A DNA stretch of 39,656 bases from Rubrimonas sp036735545 (lineage in GTDB: Bacteria > Pseudomonadota > Alphaproteobacteria > Rhodobacterales > Rhodobacteraceae): assembly GCA_036735545.1 (NCBI GenBank), contig DAINOD010000020.1:1-39656 (forward strand). Reading direction: 5' to 3'. Of the stretch, positions 1 to 6,859 are shown in pieces; position 1 is the first letter of the stretch; each line of letters begins with the position of its first letter. Position numbers and translations under genes: made by a program. A model generated the notes under the pieces. That model was given only the letters and a program-made list of their open reading frames with translations, was not told the DNA's origin and searched no databases.

Positions 1-1310
1 GGCGCGAACACCTGCACCGCGGGCCATTGCGAGCCCTGCGCCTTGTGGATGGTGCAGGCCGCCCCGTGCACGAACACCGCGCCCATGCGCGCGGCGGAGG
101 GGATGAAGGGCTCGGCCTCGTCCGGGCGCTCGATCTTGATGATGGCGGCGGCGTTGACGCGGGGATCCTCCGCGCCAACCACATGCAGCCGCGCGAAGCC
201 GCCCTTGCGCCCCTCGCCGAGATAGACGACCTGCGCGCCCTTCACGAGACCGCGGGTCTCGAGGTCCACGCGCTTCTTGCGGTGCTTGAGCGGCAGCTCG
301 ATGCCGTCGCAGATCAGCGGCTCGCCCGGGGCGAGGGCCTCCCCGGGCGCGCCATGGGCGGCGCGGAACCCCGCGATCAGCCGCAGCCGCGTGGCGTTGC
401 GCCAGCAGAGCATGGGCGAGCGCGCCATGAGATCGGCATCGGCCCGTTCCGCCGCGACGACGCGGTCGTCCCGGGCCGCCGCATCTCGGACCATCGCCTC
501 GAAATCCTCGAACTCCACCCCGTCGCGCAGGGCCAGCGCGAGGTCGAGGATCGGGTTGCCGGCGGCCTGCCGGTGCACCGTCGACAGCGTCAGCCGCCGC
601 GCCTGCGGCAACGCGTCGAACACCATCGCCCCGGACTGGCCGACGGGGGCGAGCTGGGCGGGATCGCCGAACAGCACCAGCAGGCGGAAGATGGCGCGCA
701 GATCCTCCATCAGTCGGTCATCGAGCATCGAGGCCTCGTCGACCAGCCCCACGTCCAGCGCCTCGTCGCGCCGCGACCAGCCGGAGATGAAGTCCGAACC
801 CCGCCGCCCCAGCGCCGCGAGCGCCGCGAAGACCGAGCCGTGGCGGGCGAAGGCCTCGCGCGCGCGGTCGAACCCCTCGTCCTCCACGCCCTCGATGGCC
901 GGGCGCTCGGCCTTCGGATCCTCGAGCCACTTCGCCAGCTTCTCGAGCGCGGGATCGTAGACCGGGACATAAAGGACGCGGTGCACCGTGGTCGCGGGCA
1001 CGCCGCGCCCGCGCAGCACGGAGGCCGCCTTATTGGTCGGCGCCAGCACCGCGAAGGACCGCCCGCGCCGCCTGCGCCCCGGCTCCCAGTCCGCGGACAG
1101 CGCCTCGAGCCCCGCCGCCTTCAGCCGGTTCGCCAGATGGCCCAGCAGCGCTGTCTTGCCCGAACCCGCCTTGCCCAGCACCGCCACCACCTCGGCCGGC
1201 CCGTCCTGCGCGCCCGCCTCGCCCGCCGGCCCCGACAGGTCGAGCCCCGCAGCCTGCAGCCGCGCGTCCAGCGCCGCCAGCGCCCGGGTCTGATCGTCGG
1301 AAAACTCCAC
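1..1310 (-). CDS. RecD/UvrD-like AAA DNA helicase (C-terminus cut by window edge)
   Basis: Partial gene entering at about residue 1 and leaving the window after about 436 residues. The Walker A motif GKAGSGKT is near residues 46-53, with APTNKAA (motif Ia-like) following. The Walker B/motif II VDEASM is near residue 190 and motif III-like GDPAQLAPVG about 25 residues later. A UvrD_C_2-type TIHKAQGSQW motif sits at the window edge (positions 13-45). This order is typical of RecD/PIF1-like superfamily 1 helicases (AAA_30 plus UvrD_C_2). The protein should be a cytoplasmic ATP-dependent DNA translocase used in repair or recombination; the substrate cannot be told. The start is chosen at the GTG at 1310-1308, before EFSDDQTRAL. 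Its ribosome site is weak, and an in-frame TTG at 1340 and GTG at 1379 are alternatives. It is divergent from the stress protein gene. It is too short for RecD proper, and no RecB or RecC is visible. Confidence 0.85.
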   Translation of the reverse strand, partial: MEFSDDQTRALAALDARLQAAGLDLSGPAGEAGAQDGPAEVVAVLGKAGSGKTALLGHLANRLKAAGLEALSADWEPGRRRRGRSFAVLAPTNKAASVLRGRGVPATTVHRVLYVPVYDPALEKLAKWLEDPKAERPAIEGVEDEGFDRAREAFARHGSVFAALAALGRRGSDFISGWSRRDEALDVGLVDEASMLDDRLMEDLRAIFRLLVLFGDPAQLAPVGQSGAMVFDALPQARRLTLSTVHRQAAGNPILDLALALRDGVEFEDFEAMVRDAAARDDRVVAAERADADLMARSPMLCWRNATRLRLIAGFRAAHGAPGEALAPGEPLICDGIELPLKHRKKRVDLETRGLVKGAQVVYLGEGRKGGFARLHVVGAEDPRVNAAAIIKIERPDEAEPFIPSAARMGAVFVHGAACTIHKAQGSQWPAVQVFA

Positions 1311-1426
1311 GCCGCCCCCGCCGGGTTTGCGCGGCGTCAATGCGCAAGGCGCCCCGCGTTCCAATCTGCTACCATCCACGCGGCGCAGGGCGAAGGCCCG
1401 CGCCGCCCTAGAGACGGGAGGAACAC

Positions 1427-2269
1427 ATGACCTACCGCACCATCCTCGTCCACATCGCGGCCGACGCCGCGGGCAAGGCGCGGGCGGCGACCGCGCTCGG
1501 CCTCGCCGAGCGAATGGGCGCGCGCCTCGTCGGTCTGGCCACCGTCGCGCAGCCCGCACCCGTGCTCATCGAGGGCTCGGCCGCGGCCGCAGGCGTCTGG
1601 GCGCAGGAGGCCGCGGCCTTCGAGACCCGCGCGCGCGAGGCCGCGGACGCCTTCGCCGCCGAGGCGTCCCGGCGCGGGATCGCCGCCGAGGTCCGCGTCG
1701 CAGCGGGCTTCGAGGAGAACGCGGCCTCGGCCGTGGCGCTGAATGCGCGCTACGCCGATCTCACGGTGCTGGGCGGGCGCGACGGCGGGGGCTCGCGCAC
1801 GCTGGCCGACGCGCTGATCGACGGGGCGCTGTTCGATTCGGGCCGCCCCGCGCTGGTGCTGCCCGAGGCCGGCGCGCCGGCCACGCTCGGCCGCAGGCCG
1901 CTGGTCGCCTGGGATGGCGGGCCGCAGGCGGCGCGCGCGGTCGGCGACGCGCTCGCGCTGCTGGCCGAGGCGGAACAGGTGCGGGTCTGCGTTGCCAAGA
2001 CCTATCTCGGGATGGGCCGCCACGGCGACGAACCCGGGGCCGATGTGGGCCGCTACCTCGCCGCCCATGGCTGCAAGGTGGCGGTCGAGACCATCGAGCC
2101 GGGCCGCGACGGCGTGGCCGCGGCGCTGACGGAGGCGGCGCGCCGGGACGGGTGCGACCTGATCGTGATGGGGGGCTTCGGCCATTCGCGGCTGCGCGAA
2201 TCGATCTTCGGCGGCGTCACGACGACGATGATCGAGAAACCGCCCCTGCCGCTGCTGCTTTCGCACTGA
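1427..2269 (+). CDS. Universal stress protein, tandem UspA domains
   Basis: 280-aa protein, about twice the length of a single Usp domain. The N-terminal copy (MTYRTILVHIAA...) ends near residue 145. A second copy follows from about LVAWDGGPQAARAV. The second copy ends in VMGGFGHSRLRESIFGGVTTTM, which fits the nucleotide-binding G-2X-G-9X-G pattern of ATP-binding Usp proteins. The first copy lacks a clear version (GGRDGGGSRTLAD), so probably only the C-terminal half binds nucleotide. Such proteins are cytoplasmic and help survival in starvation or oxidative stress by means that are poorly defined. A strong ribosome binding site (GGGAGGAA, 5 nt before ATG) supports the start. It is monocistronic and converges with luxI across a GC-rich hairpin. 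Confidence 0.88.
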   Translation: MTYRTILVHIAADAAGKARAATALGLAERMGARLVGLATVAQPAPVLIEGSAAAAGVWAQEAAAFETRAREAADAFAAEASRRGIAAEVRVAAGFEENAASAVALNARYADLTVLGGRDGGGSRTLADALIDGALFDSGRPALVLPEAGAPATLGRRPLVAWDGGPQAARAVGDALALLAEAEQVRVCVAKTYLGMGRHGDEPGADVGRYLAAHGCKVAVETIEPGRDGVAAALTEAARRDGCDLIVMGGFGHSRLRESIFGGVTTTMIEKPPLPLLLSH

Positions 2270-2287
2270 TCGACGCGGCAGGTCTCG

Positions 2288-2316
2288 CCGCGCCGTCCGC
2301 ATCGCGGGCGGCGCGG
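2288..2316. terminator. GC-rich 13-bp hairpin between convergent genes
   Basis: Positions 2288-2300 pair with 2304-2316 around the 3-nt loop ATC, with one G-U wobble. It lies 18 nt after the usp stop and 13 nt after the luxI stop on the other strand, where a two-way terminator is expected. No T tract follows on either strand, so it may be a weak or Rho-assisted stop, or simply a 3'-end stabiliser. Confidence 0.5.
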
Positions 2317-2329
2317 GCCGGGCGGCGCG

Positions 2330-3082
2330 TCACACGGCCGCGAGCCGGGCCATGCCGCCGCCGCACACCCCTGCCGTCAGGCGGCCCAGCAGGCCGGCCA
2401 CGTCCTCGTCATCGTCGGGAAGCGCGCGCGGGGCCGGGGCCGCGGCCCGCGCGAAGTGGAAGCGGTGCTCGCCGGGGAAATATTGCAGCGCGCTCGCCCC
2501 GCCCACGCCCGCGCAATGGGCCAGCGCATCGCGCAGTTCGGGCGTGATCTCCCACAGCCCCGCGAGGATGTCGCCCTCGGGCGTCTCCCGCGATCCGAGG
2601 ACTTCCGGCGCGAAGCCGGCGGACTGGAAGAAGCGCTGCAGCGGCGCGTAGTAGACGGCGACCATGAACTCGACGCCGCTGCGCAGCGCCAGGTCGCAGG
2701 CGCCCCACAGCACCGCCGCCGGGGCCTTGCGCGCCTCGGCGCGGCTGCGCGACCGGGGCGACACGCACAGCCGCGTCACCTCCCAGATCAGCGGGCTGCG
2801 CAGCGCCACGCCGCCGGTCAGGTCGGGAAAATGCTCGGCGATCATGGTGCGGCCCGTGGTGGGCATCAGGCGGCCCGAGCCGGCATGTTCGCCGTTCTCG
2901 TCCTCGATGATGATGTAGACCGGGTTGAGGTCGTCGTAGTCGTCGAACTCGAGCCCGCGGTCGTCGAGACGGATCGCATCCCAGCGCAGCCGATGATGGA
3001 ACTGGGCCGCACGGTCGCGGAACATCGAGGCCGCGAGAATCGGACGGCGGAACAGGTCGGCAGCGTGGACGATCTTGATCAT
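2330..3082 (-). CDS. luxI: Acyl-homoserine-lactone synthase (LuxI family)
   Basis: 250-aa LuxI-family synthase, which makes an N-acyl-homoserine lactone signal from S-adenosylmethionine and an acyl carrier protein or acyl-CoA. The conserved residues are present and correctly spaced: R24, F28 and W34 (FRDRAAQFHHRLRW), D48/D51 (FDDYDD), R71 (SGRLMP), E101 and R104 (IWEVTRLCV). The start is set at the ATG at 3082 (MIKIVHAADLF), preceded by GGAG 6 nt upstream; the in-frame ATG at 3094 would add MERP. The protein is longer than the usual 190-220 residues because of a C-terminal tail rich in Ala and acidic residues (about 200-250). It follows luxR on the same strand with a 76-nt A+T-rich gap that holds a palindrome. 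The acyl chain made cannot be predicted. Confidence 0.93.
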   Translation of the reverse strand: MIKIVHAADLFRRPILAASMFRDRAAQFHHRLRWDAIRLDDRGLEFDDYDDLNPVYIIIEDENGEHAGSGRLMPTTGRTMIAEHFPDLTGGVALRSPLIWEVTRLCVSPRSRSRAEARKAPAAVLWGACDLALRSGVEFMVAVYYAPLQRFFQSAGFAPEVLGSRETPEGDILAGLWEITPELRDALAHCAGVGGASALQYFPGEHRFHFARAAAPAPRALPDDDEDVAGLLGRLTAGVCGGGMARLAAV

Positions 3083-3138
3083 CGGGCGCTCCATGTCGGG
3101 GGATGCACCACTATTTCGTCTGTCTTGATGAATAACTC

Positions 3139-3148
3139 GTAAATTTAC
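3139..3148. promoter_or_regulatory. Candidate LuxR operator: GTAAATTTAC palindrome upstream of luxI
   Basis: A perfect 10-bp palindrome in the 76-nt gap between luxR and luxI. On the minus strand it sits 57-66 nt before the luxI ATG, just downstream of a TTGAAA that could be the -35 element. The known lux box is a roughly 20-bp dyad just upstream of -35, so this is a shorter, A+T-rich match in the right region. The operator role is inferred. Confidence 0.35.
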
Positions 3149-3158
3149 TATATTTCAA

Positions 3159-3944
3159 TTAAATATTGATTATGCCCCGATTCACGCCGATGGCAACGGC
3201 ATGCGTAATGTTGAGTGCGCCGAGCTTGGTTCTGGCGCTGTCAAGGTAAACTCTAAGCGTATTTTCCGAAATTTTCAGATCATGGGCCACCTGAGCGCGG
3301 CTCTTTCCGCCTGCGATGAAACTTAATACGTCCTTTTCTCGGTTGGACAGTGTCACCTTCGTGGGTCCGCCGAATATACGCTCGATCTCCAGTACTTTCT
3401 GGTGGAAGTAGTGCGAGATCACAAGGAAGTCCGGGCTGTATTCTGTCAGGTAGCGCTCCCACGCGTCATCGGCCATGGTCGTGTTCAAGGCCATGAAGGC
3501 GAACTGTCCGTTCGGCCCGTGGAGCGGAATGGTGTAGCCTTGATTGCCGAGGCCGCAGTCGACAGCCTCGCGCAGGAACTGCTGGCGCTTCCGGGTGTCC
3601 CAGGCGAGCGTCTTCCAGTTGATCGGCACGAAGCTCTGCGCAGCGCCCTCGACCACCGGATCGATTCGCTCGTAGCCCGCCTCGCGGTAGCGCGCGGTCC
3701 ATTCCAGCGGGTAGGTCACCGCCCCGAGGGACCGGGCCTCGCGGGTCCAGAAGCCCACGTTGCGCGCCAGCGGACCGGATCGCGCCGCGGATGCGATCGC
3801 GTACTGCTCGCCCAGCGACACCGCGACATAGGCCACATGCTCGAGTTCGTAGACGTCGCGGATGGTGTCGATGACGACCCCGAGGTCCTCAATGGACCCA
3901 CGGTCGAGCAGCGCCTCGAGCAGCACCTGCACTTTCGAACTCAT
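3159..3944 (-). CDS. luxR: LuxR-family quorum-sensing regulator
   Basis: 261-aa regulator. An N-terminal autoinducer-binding domain (about residues 20-170) contains the W/Y/D pattern WTARYREAGYERIDPVV and GLGNQGYTIPLHGPNGQFAFMAL. The C-terminal GerE-type helix-turn-helix (about 190-255) reads LSNREKDVLSFIAGGKSRAQVAHDLKIS followed by ENTLRVYLDSARTKLGA. It should bind the lactone made by the neighbouring LuxI product and control transcription, including luxI. The start is the ATG at 3944, preceded by GGAGG 12 nt upstream; a TTG eight codons earlier is possible. Its first codons overlap the end of the 70-aa gene by 56 nt, which suggests translational coupling. The gene is visibly less G+C-rich than its neighbours. 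Confidence 0.93.
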   Translation of the reverse strand: MSSKVQVLLEALLDRGSIEDLGVVIDTIRDVYELEHVAYVAVSLGEQYAIASAARSGPLARNVGFWTREARSLGAVTYPLEWTARYREAGYERIDPVVEGAAQSFVPINWKTLAWDTRKRQQFLREAVDCGLGNQGYTIPLHGPNGQFAFMALNTTMADDAWERYLTEYSPDFLVISHYFHQKVLEIERIFGGPTKVTLSNREKDVLSFIAGGKSRAQVAHDLKISENTLRVYLDSARTKLGALNITHAVAIGVNRGIINI

Positions 3945-4101
3945 CGACCGTCCCGACCTCCGCCGCAAAGCCGGCCTCGTGGAACTCCGACGCCGCCAGC
4001 AGCATGGCGTCGTCGAGATGCTCCGCGAGGCGCGGCATCGCGTGAGCCCTGGCCGCGTCGCGCGCGCTGCCGAGCAGTTCCAGGATCCACGTCTCCGCCA
4101 T
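3889..4101 (-). CDS. Small 70-aa protein coupled to luxR, function unknown
   Basis: The reading frame starts at the ATG at 4101 with a very good ribosome binding site (GGAGG, 5 nt spacing): MAETWILELLGSARDAARAHAM. The core is helical and rich in Ala, Leu, His and Glu (ARAHAMPRLAEHLDDAMLLA). The last 18 or so residues overlap luxR in another frame and look less constrained. It has no signal peptide or membrane segment. I do not recognise a named family. Its position as the first gene of the luxR-luxI unit suggests a co-regulated or modulating role, which is inference. The strong ribosome site and the overlap with luxR are the main reasons to call it a gene. Confidence 0.72.
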   Translation of the reverse strand: MAETWILELLGSARDAARAHAMPRLAEHLDDAMLLAASEFHEAGFAAEVGTVDEFESAGAARGAARPWVH

Positions 4102-4121
4102 TGCAGCCTCCGCCCAGATCG

Positions 4122-4136
4122 TTAACCGTGTCCTAA
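4122..4136 (-). promoter_or_regulatory. Candidate CtrA site upstream of the luxR unit
   Basis: Read on the minus strand this is TTAG-N7-TTAA followed by C, one mismatch from the CtrA consensus TTAA-N7-TTAAC. It lies 21-35 nt before the start of the 70-aa gene, in an A+T-rich stretch (4119-4200) that is the only plausible promoter region for the quorum-sensing unit. Confidence 0.4.
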
Positions 4137-4315
4137 AGCTAGCGAATTTGATTTTCTTTCGATATTCGCGGTTTCGGTATCCACGGAAACTGTGAGGGGG
4201 CGGTCCCCAAGCCATTGAAGTCCTTCGCGTAAAGGAAGGGGGCCATCGGGCGCTGGCCGAATCTGCCCCCCACGGGACCCGTGCCGCGGGGGGCGCGCGT
4301 TAACGCTGGCCGTCT

Positions 4316-5590
4316 TCAGCGGATCGAGGCCTCGACGGCGTCCTCGAAGGTGCGCAGGCCGGCGACGGGGGCCTGGACCAGCACCGCCATGTTGCCGGGC
4401 TTGTGCTCGTTGCGCAGCATCTTCATGTGCGGCTCGGGCGTCTGGGCCCAGGGGAACACGTCCGACAGGCAGGGGTCGAGCCGGCGCTCGATCATCAGCT
4501 GGTTGGCGGCCGAGGCCTGCTTGAGGTGGGCGAAATGGCTGCCCTGCAGGCGCTTCTGGTGCATCCACATGTAGCGCACGTCGAAGGTGCAGTTGAAGCC
4601 GGTGGTGCCGGCGCAGATCACCACCATGCCGCCCTTCTTGCAGACCAGCGTCGAGACCGGGAAGGTCGTCTCGCCGGGGTGCTCGAACACCATGTCGACG
4701 TTCACGCCCTTGCCGGTGATGTCCCAGATCGCCTTGCCGAACTTGCGCGCCTCGGCCAGCCAGGCGTTGTATTCCGGCGTGTTGACCGTGGGCAGCTGCC
4801 CCCAGCACTTGAAGTCCTTGCGGTTGATCACGCCCTTCGCCCCGAGGCTCATGACGTAGTCGCGCTTGCTCTCGTCCGAGATCACGCCGATGGCGTTGGC
4901 GCCCGCGGTGTTGATGAGCTGGATCGCGTAGACGCCGAGGCCCCCGGAGGCGCCCCAGACCAGCACGTTCTGGCCGGGCTTCAGCTCATGCGGGTGGTGG
5001 CCGAACAGCATGCGGTAGGCGGTGGCGAGCGTCAGCGTGTAGCAGGCCGACTCCTCCCAGGTCAGGTGCTGGGGGCGGCGCATCAGCTGCTGGGCCTGCA
5101 CGCGCGTGAACTGCGCGAAGCTGCCGTCGGGCGTCTCGTAGCCCCAGATGCGCTGGCTGGGCGAGAACATCGGGTCGCCGCCGTTGCAATGCTCGTCGTC
5201 GCCGTCGTCCTGGTTGCAGTGGATCACGACCTCGTCGCCCACCTTCCAGTTCTTCACCCGCGCGCCGACCGCCCAGACGATGCCCGAGGCGTCGGACCCC
5301 GCGACATGGAAGGGCTGCTTGTGGCCGTCGAAGGGCGAGATCGGCTGGCCGAGCGCCGCCCAGACGCCGTTGTAGTTCACGCCCGCCGCCATCACGAGCA
5401 CCAGCACCTCGTGGCTGTCGAGCACCGGCGTGTCCACGACCTCGAGCTGCATCGCGGTGTCGGGGTTGCCGTGCCGCTCGCGCCGGATCGCCCAGGCATG
5501 CATCTGCTTGGGCACATGGCCGAGGGGAGGGAACTCGCCGACCGCGTACAGGTCTTTGACGGGAGCCTTGGACAGGTCGAGGGCGGCCAT
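4316..5590 (-). CDS. ccr: Crotonyl-CoA carboxylase/reductase
   Basis: 424-aa medium-chain dehydrogenase/reductase that carboxylates and reduces crotonyl-CoA with CO2 and NADPH to (2S)-ethylmalonyl-CoA. This is the signature step of the ethylmalonyl-CoA pathway for acetyl-CoA assimilation. An N-terminal GroES-like domain contains AAGVNYNGVWAALGQP and SDASGIVWAVG. The Ccr-typical stretch CNQDDGDDEHCNGGDPMFS is at about residues 130-150, and IWGYETPDGSFAQF follows. The Rossmann loop is VWGASGGLGVYAIQL at about 225-240. The length fits the family (about 430). The start is the ATG at 5590 with GGAGG 6 nt upstream. Ethylmalonyl-CoA mutase, often adjacent, is not in the window. A perfect GCGTTAACGC palindrome (4297-4306) lies just past the stop, with unknown meaning. 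Confidence 0.97.
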   Translation of the reverse strand: MAALDLSKAPVKDLYAVGEFPPLGHVPKQMHAWAIRRERHGNPDTAMQLEVVDTPVLDSHEVLVLVMAAGVNYNGVWAALGQPISPFDGHKQPFHVAGSDASGIVWAVGARVKNWKVGDEVVIHCNQDDGDDEHCNGGDPMFSPSQRIWGYETPDGSFAQFTRVQAQQLMRRPQHLTWEESACYTLTLATAYRMLFGHHPHELKPGQNVLVWGASGGLGVYAIQLINTAGANAIGVISDESKRDYVMSLGAKGVINRKDFKCWGQLPTVNTPEYNAWLAEARKFGKAIWDITGKGVNVDMVFEHPGETTFPVSTLVCKKGGMVVICAGTTGFNCTFDVRYMWMHQKRLQGSHFAHLKQASAANQLMIERRLDPCLSDVFPWAQTPEPHMKMLRNEHKPGNMAVLVQAPVAGLRTFEDAVEASIR

Positions 5591-5704
5591 GGGAATCCTC
5601 CGATTGGCGCGCAAGATTCGTGCGCGGAACGTGGGCTGCGGTTGAATGACATTGCGGGTGCGTTACGGCAAGTGTCTTTGTGCGCCGCAACCAAGGCTGC
5701 CGCG

Positions 5705-6859
5705 TCAGGATGCCGCCATCACCGCCGCGATCTCGCCGGGCGTCAGCGCGACCGGGTTGCCCCGCATGGAGGACGAGGCCGCCGCGTCCGCGGCGATGGC
5801 GGCATGGTCCGCCGCCGCGACCCCCATCGCCGCCAGTCGCGGCAGGCCGCGCGCGTCGGCCCAGGCGGCAAGGGTCGCGGGGGCGTCGTCCGGCCCGCCG
5901 CCGAGGCCCGCGGCGACCCAGCCCCGCACCTCGGCCAGCCTGGCGCGGGCGGGATGCGCCGGCGCGCGGGCCGCTAGCGCGGCCCCGTTCGCCGCCAGCG
6001 CCGCGGGCAGCAGCCGCCCGCAGATCGCGCCGTGCGCGGCCCCGGTCCGCCCGCCGACCGGTCCCGCGAGGCCGTGCACCACGCCGAGCCCCGCATTGGT
6101 CAGCGCGATCCCGCCCTTCAGTGCCACCAGCGCCATGTCGGCCCGCGCCGCGGCATCGGCGGGGTCGTCGAGCAGCCGCGGCAGCGCGGCGATCCCCCGC
6201 GGAATGGCGTCGCGGCACAGCGCGTCTGTCAGCGGGTTGGCGAAGGCCGACAGGTACGGCTCGACGACCTGCACGATCGCGTCGAGGCCCGAGGCCAGCG
6301 CCACGGATGCGGGCAGGCCCGCCAGCAGGTCGGGGTCGACCAGCGCCAGCCGCGGCAGCAGACGGTCGTCGCGCAACGACACCTTGCGCCGATGCCCGGG
6401 CGCCGCCAGCACGGCATTGCGCGTCGTCTCCGCCCCGGTGCCGGCGGTGGTCGGGATCGCCACCACCGGCAGGGGCGGGGCGGCCAGCGGAAGGCCGCGC
6501 CCCACCACCTCGAGGTGGTCGAGCGCCGCCCCGGCCCCCGGCGCGAGCCCCGCCACCGCCTTCGCGAGGTCCAGCGCCGACCCGCCGCCGATGCCGACCA
6601 CGACCTGCGCGCGCATCGCGCGGGCCTGCGCCACGCCGCGCTCGGCGTCCTCCACCGATGGCTCGCCGGGCGCGGCGAGCGTCCCGACCGCGACGCCGCG
6701 CGCCGCCAGCCCCTCGGTCAGCCAGGCCGCCCGCGCCGGATCGGCGCCCGTAACCACCAGCGCCCGGTCGCCGAAAGCCGGCACAGCGGCCAGCGCCTGA
6801 AGGGCGACGCCCGGCCCGAAGGCGATCCGGCCGGCCGCGATCAGGCCGAAGGGCCTCAT
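5705..6859 (-). CDS. Iron-type alcohol dehydrogenase, last gene of the glycerol locus
   Basis: 384-aa member of the Fe-ADH (group III) family, cytoplasmic and NAD(P)-dependent. The nucleotide-binding GIGGGSALDLAKAVAG is near residues 88-103 and PTTAGTGAETTRNAVL near 135-150. Of the four usual metal ligands (D, H, H, H), the Asp in ASGLDAIVQ and the two histidines in VVHGLAGPVGGRTGAAHG are present. The second ligand, four residues after the Asp, is Gln rather than His. The ATG overlaps the glpK stop by 4 nt (ATGA), so it is translationally coupled to glycerol kinase. That suggests an oxidoreductase acting on glycerol, dihydroxyacetone or a phosphate ester, but the substrate is unknown. Maleylacetate reductase-like activity is an alternative. 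Confidence 0.85.
   Translation of the reverse strand: MRPFGLIAAGRIAFGPGVALQALAAVPAFGDRALVVTGADPARAAWLTEGLAARGVAVGTLAAPGEPSVEDAERGVAQARAMRAQVVVGIGGGSALDLAKAVAGLAPGAGAALDHLEVVGRGLPLAAPPLPVVAIPTTAGTGAETTRNAVLAAPGHRRKVSLRDDRLLPRLALVDPDLLAGLPASVALASGLDAIVQVVEPYLSAFANPLTDALCRDAIPRGIAALPRLLDDPADAAARADMALVALKGGIALTNAGLGVVHGLAGPVGGRTGAAHGAICGRLLPAALAANGAALAARAPAHPARARLAEVRGWVAAGLGGGPDDAPATLAAWADARGLPRLAAMGVAAADHAAIAADAAASSSMRGNPVALTPGEIAAVMAAS

Noticed and set aside
27..1430. 467-aa plus-strand frame at the left edge
   Set aside because: Antisense to the helicase gene, whose Walker A, Walker B and C-terminal helicase motifs are in the right order and frame.
4267..4292. CCCCCC...GGGGGG and CACGGG-A-CCCGTG repeats near the 3' end of ccr
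   Set aside because: The inner loop is a single base and no T tract follows, so I would not call a terminator.
5652..5690. Three TTGC/GCAA half-sites upstream of ccr (5652, 5668 and 5687)
   Set aside because: Short motifs with uneven spacing; too likely by chance to call an operator for a ccr regulator.
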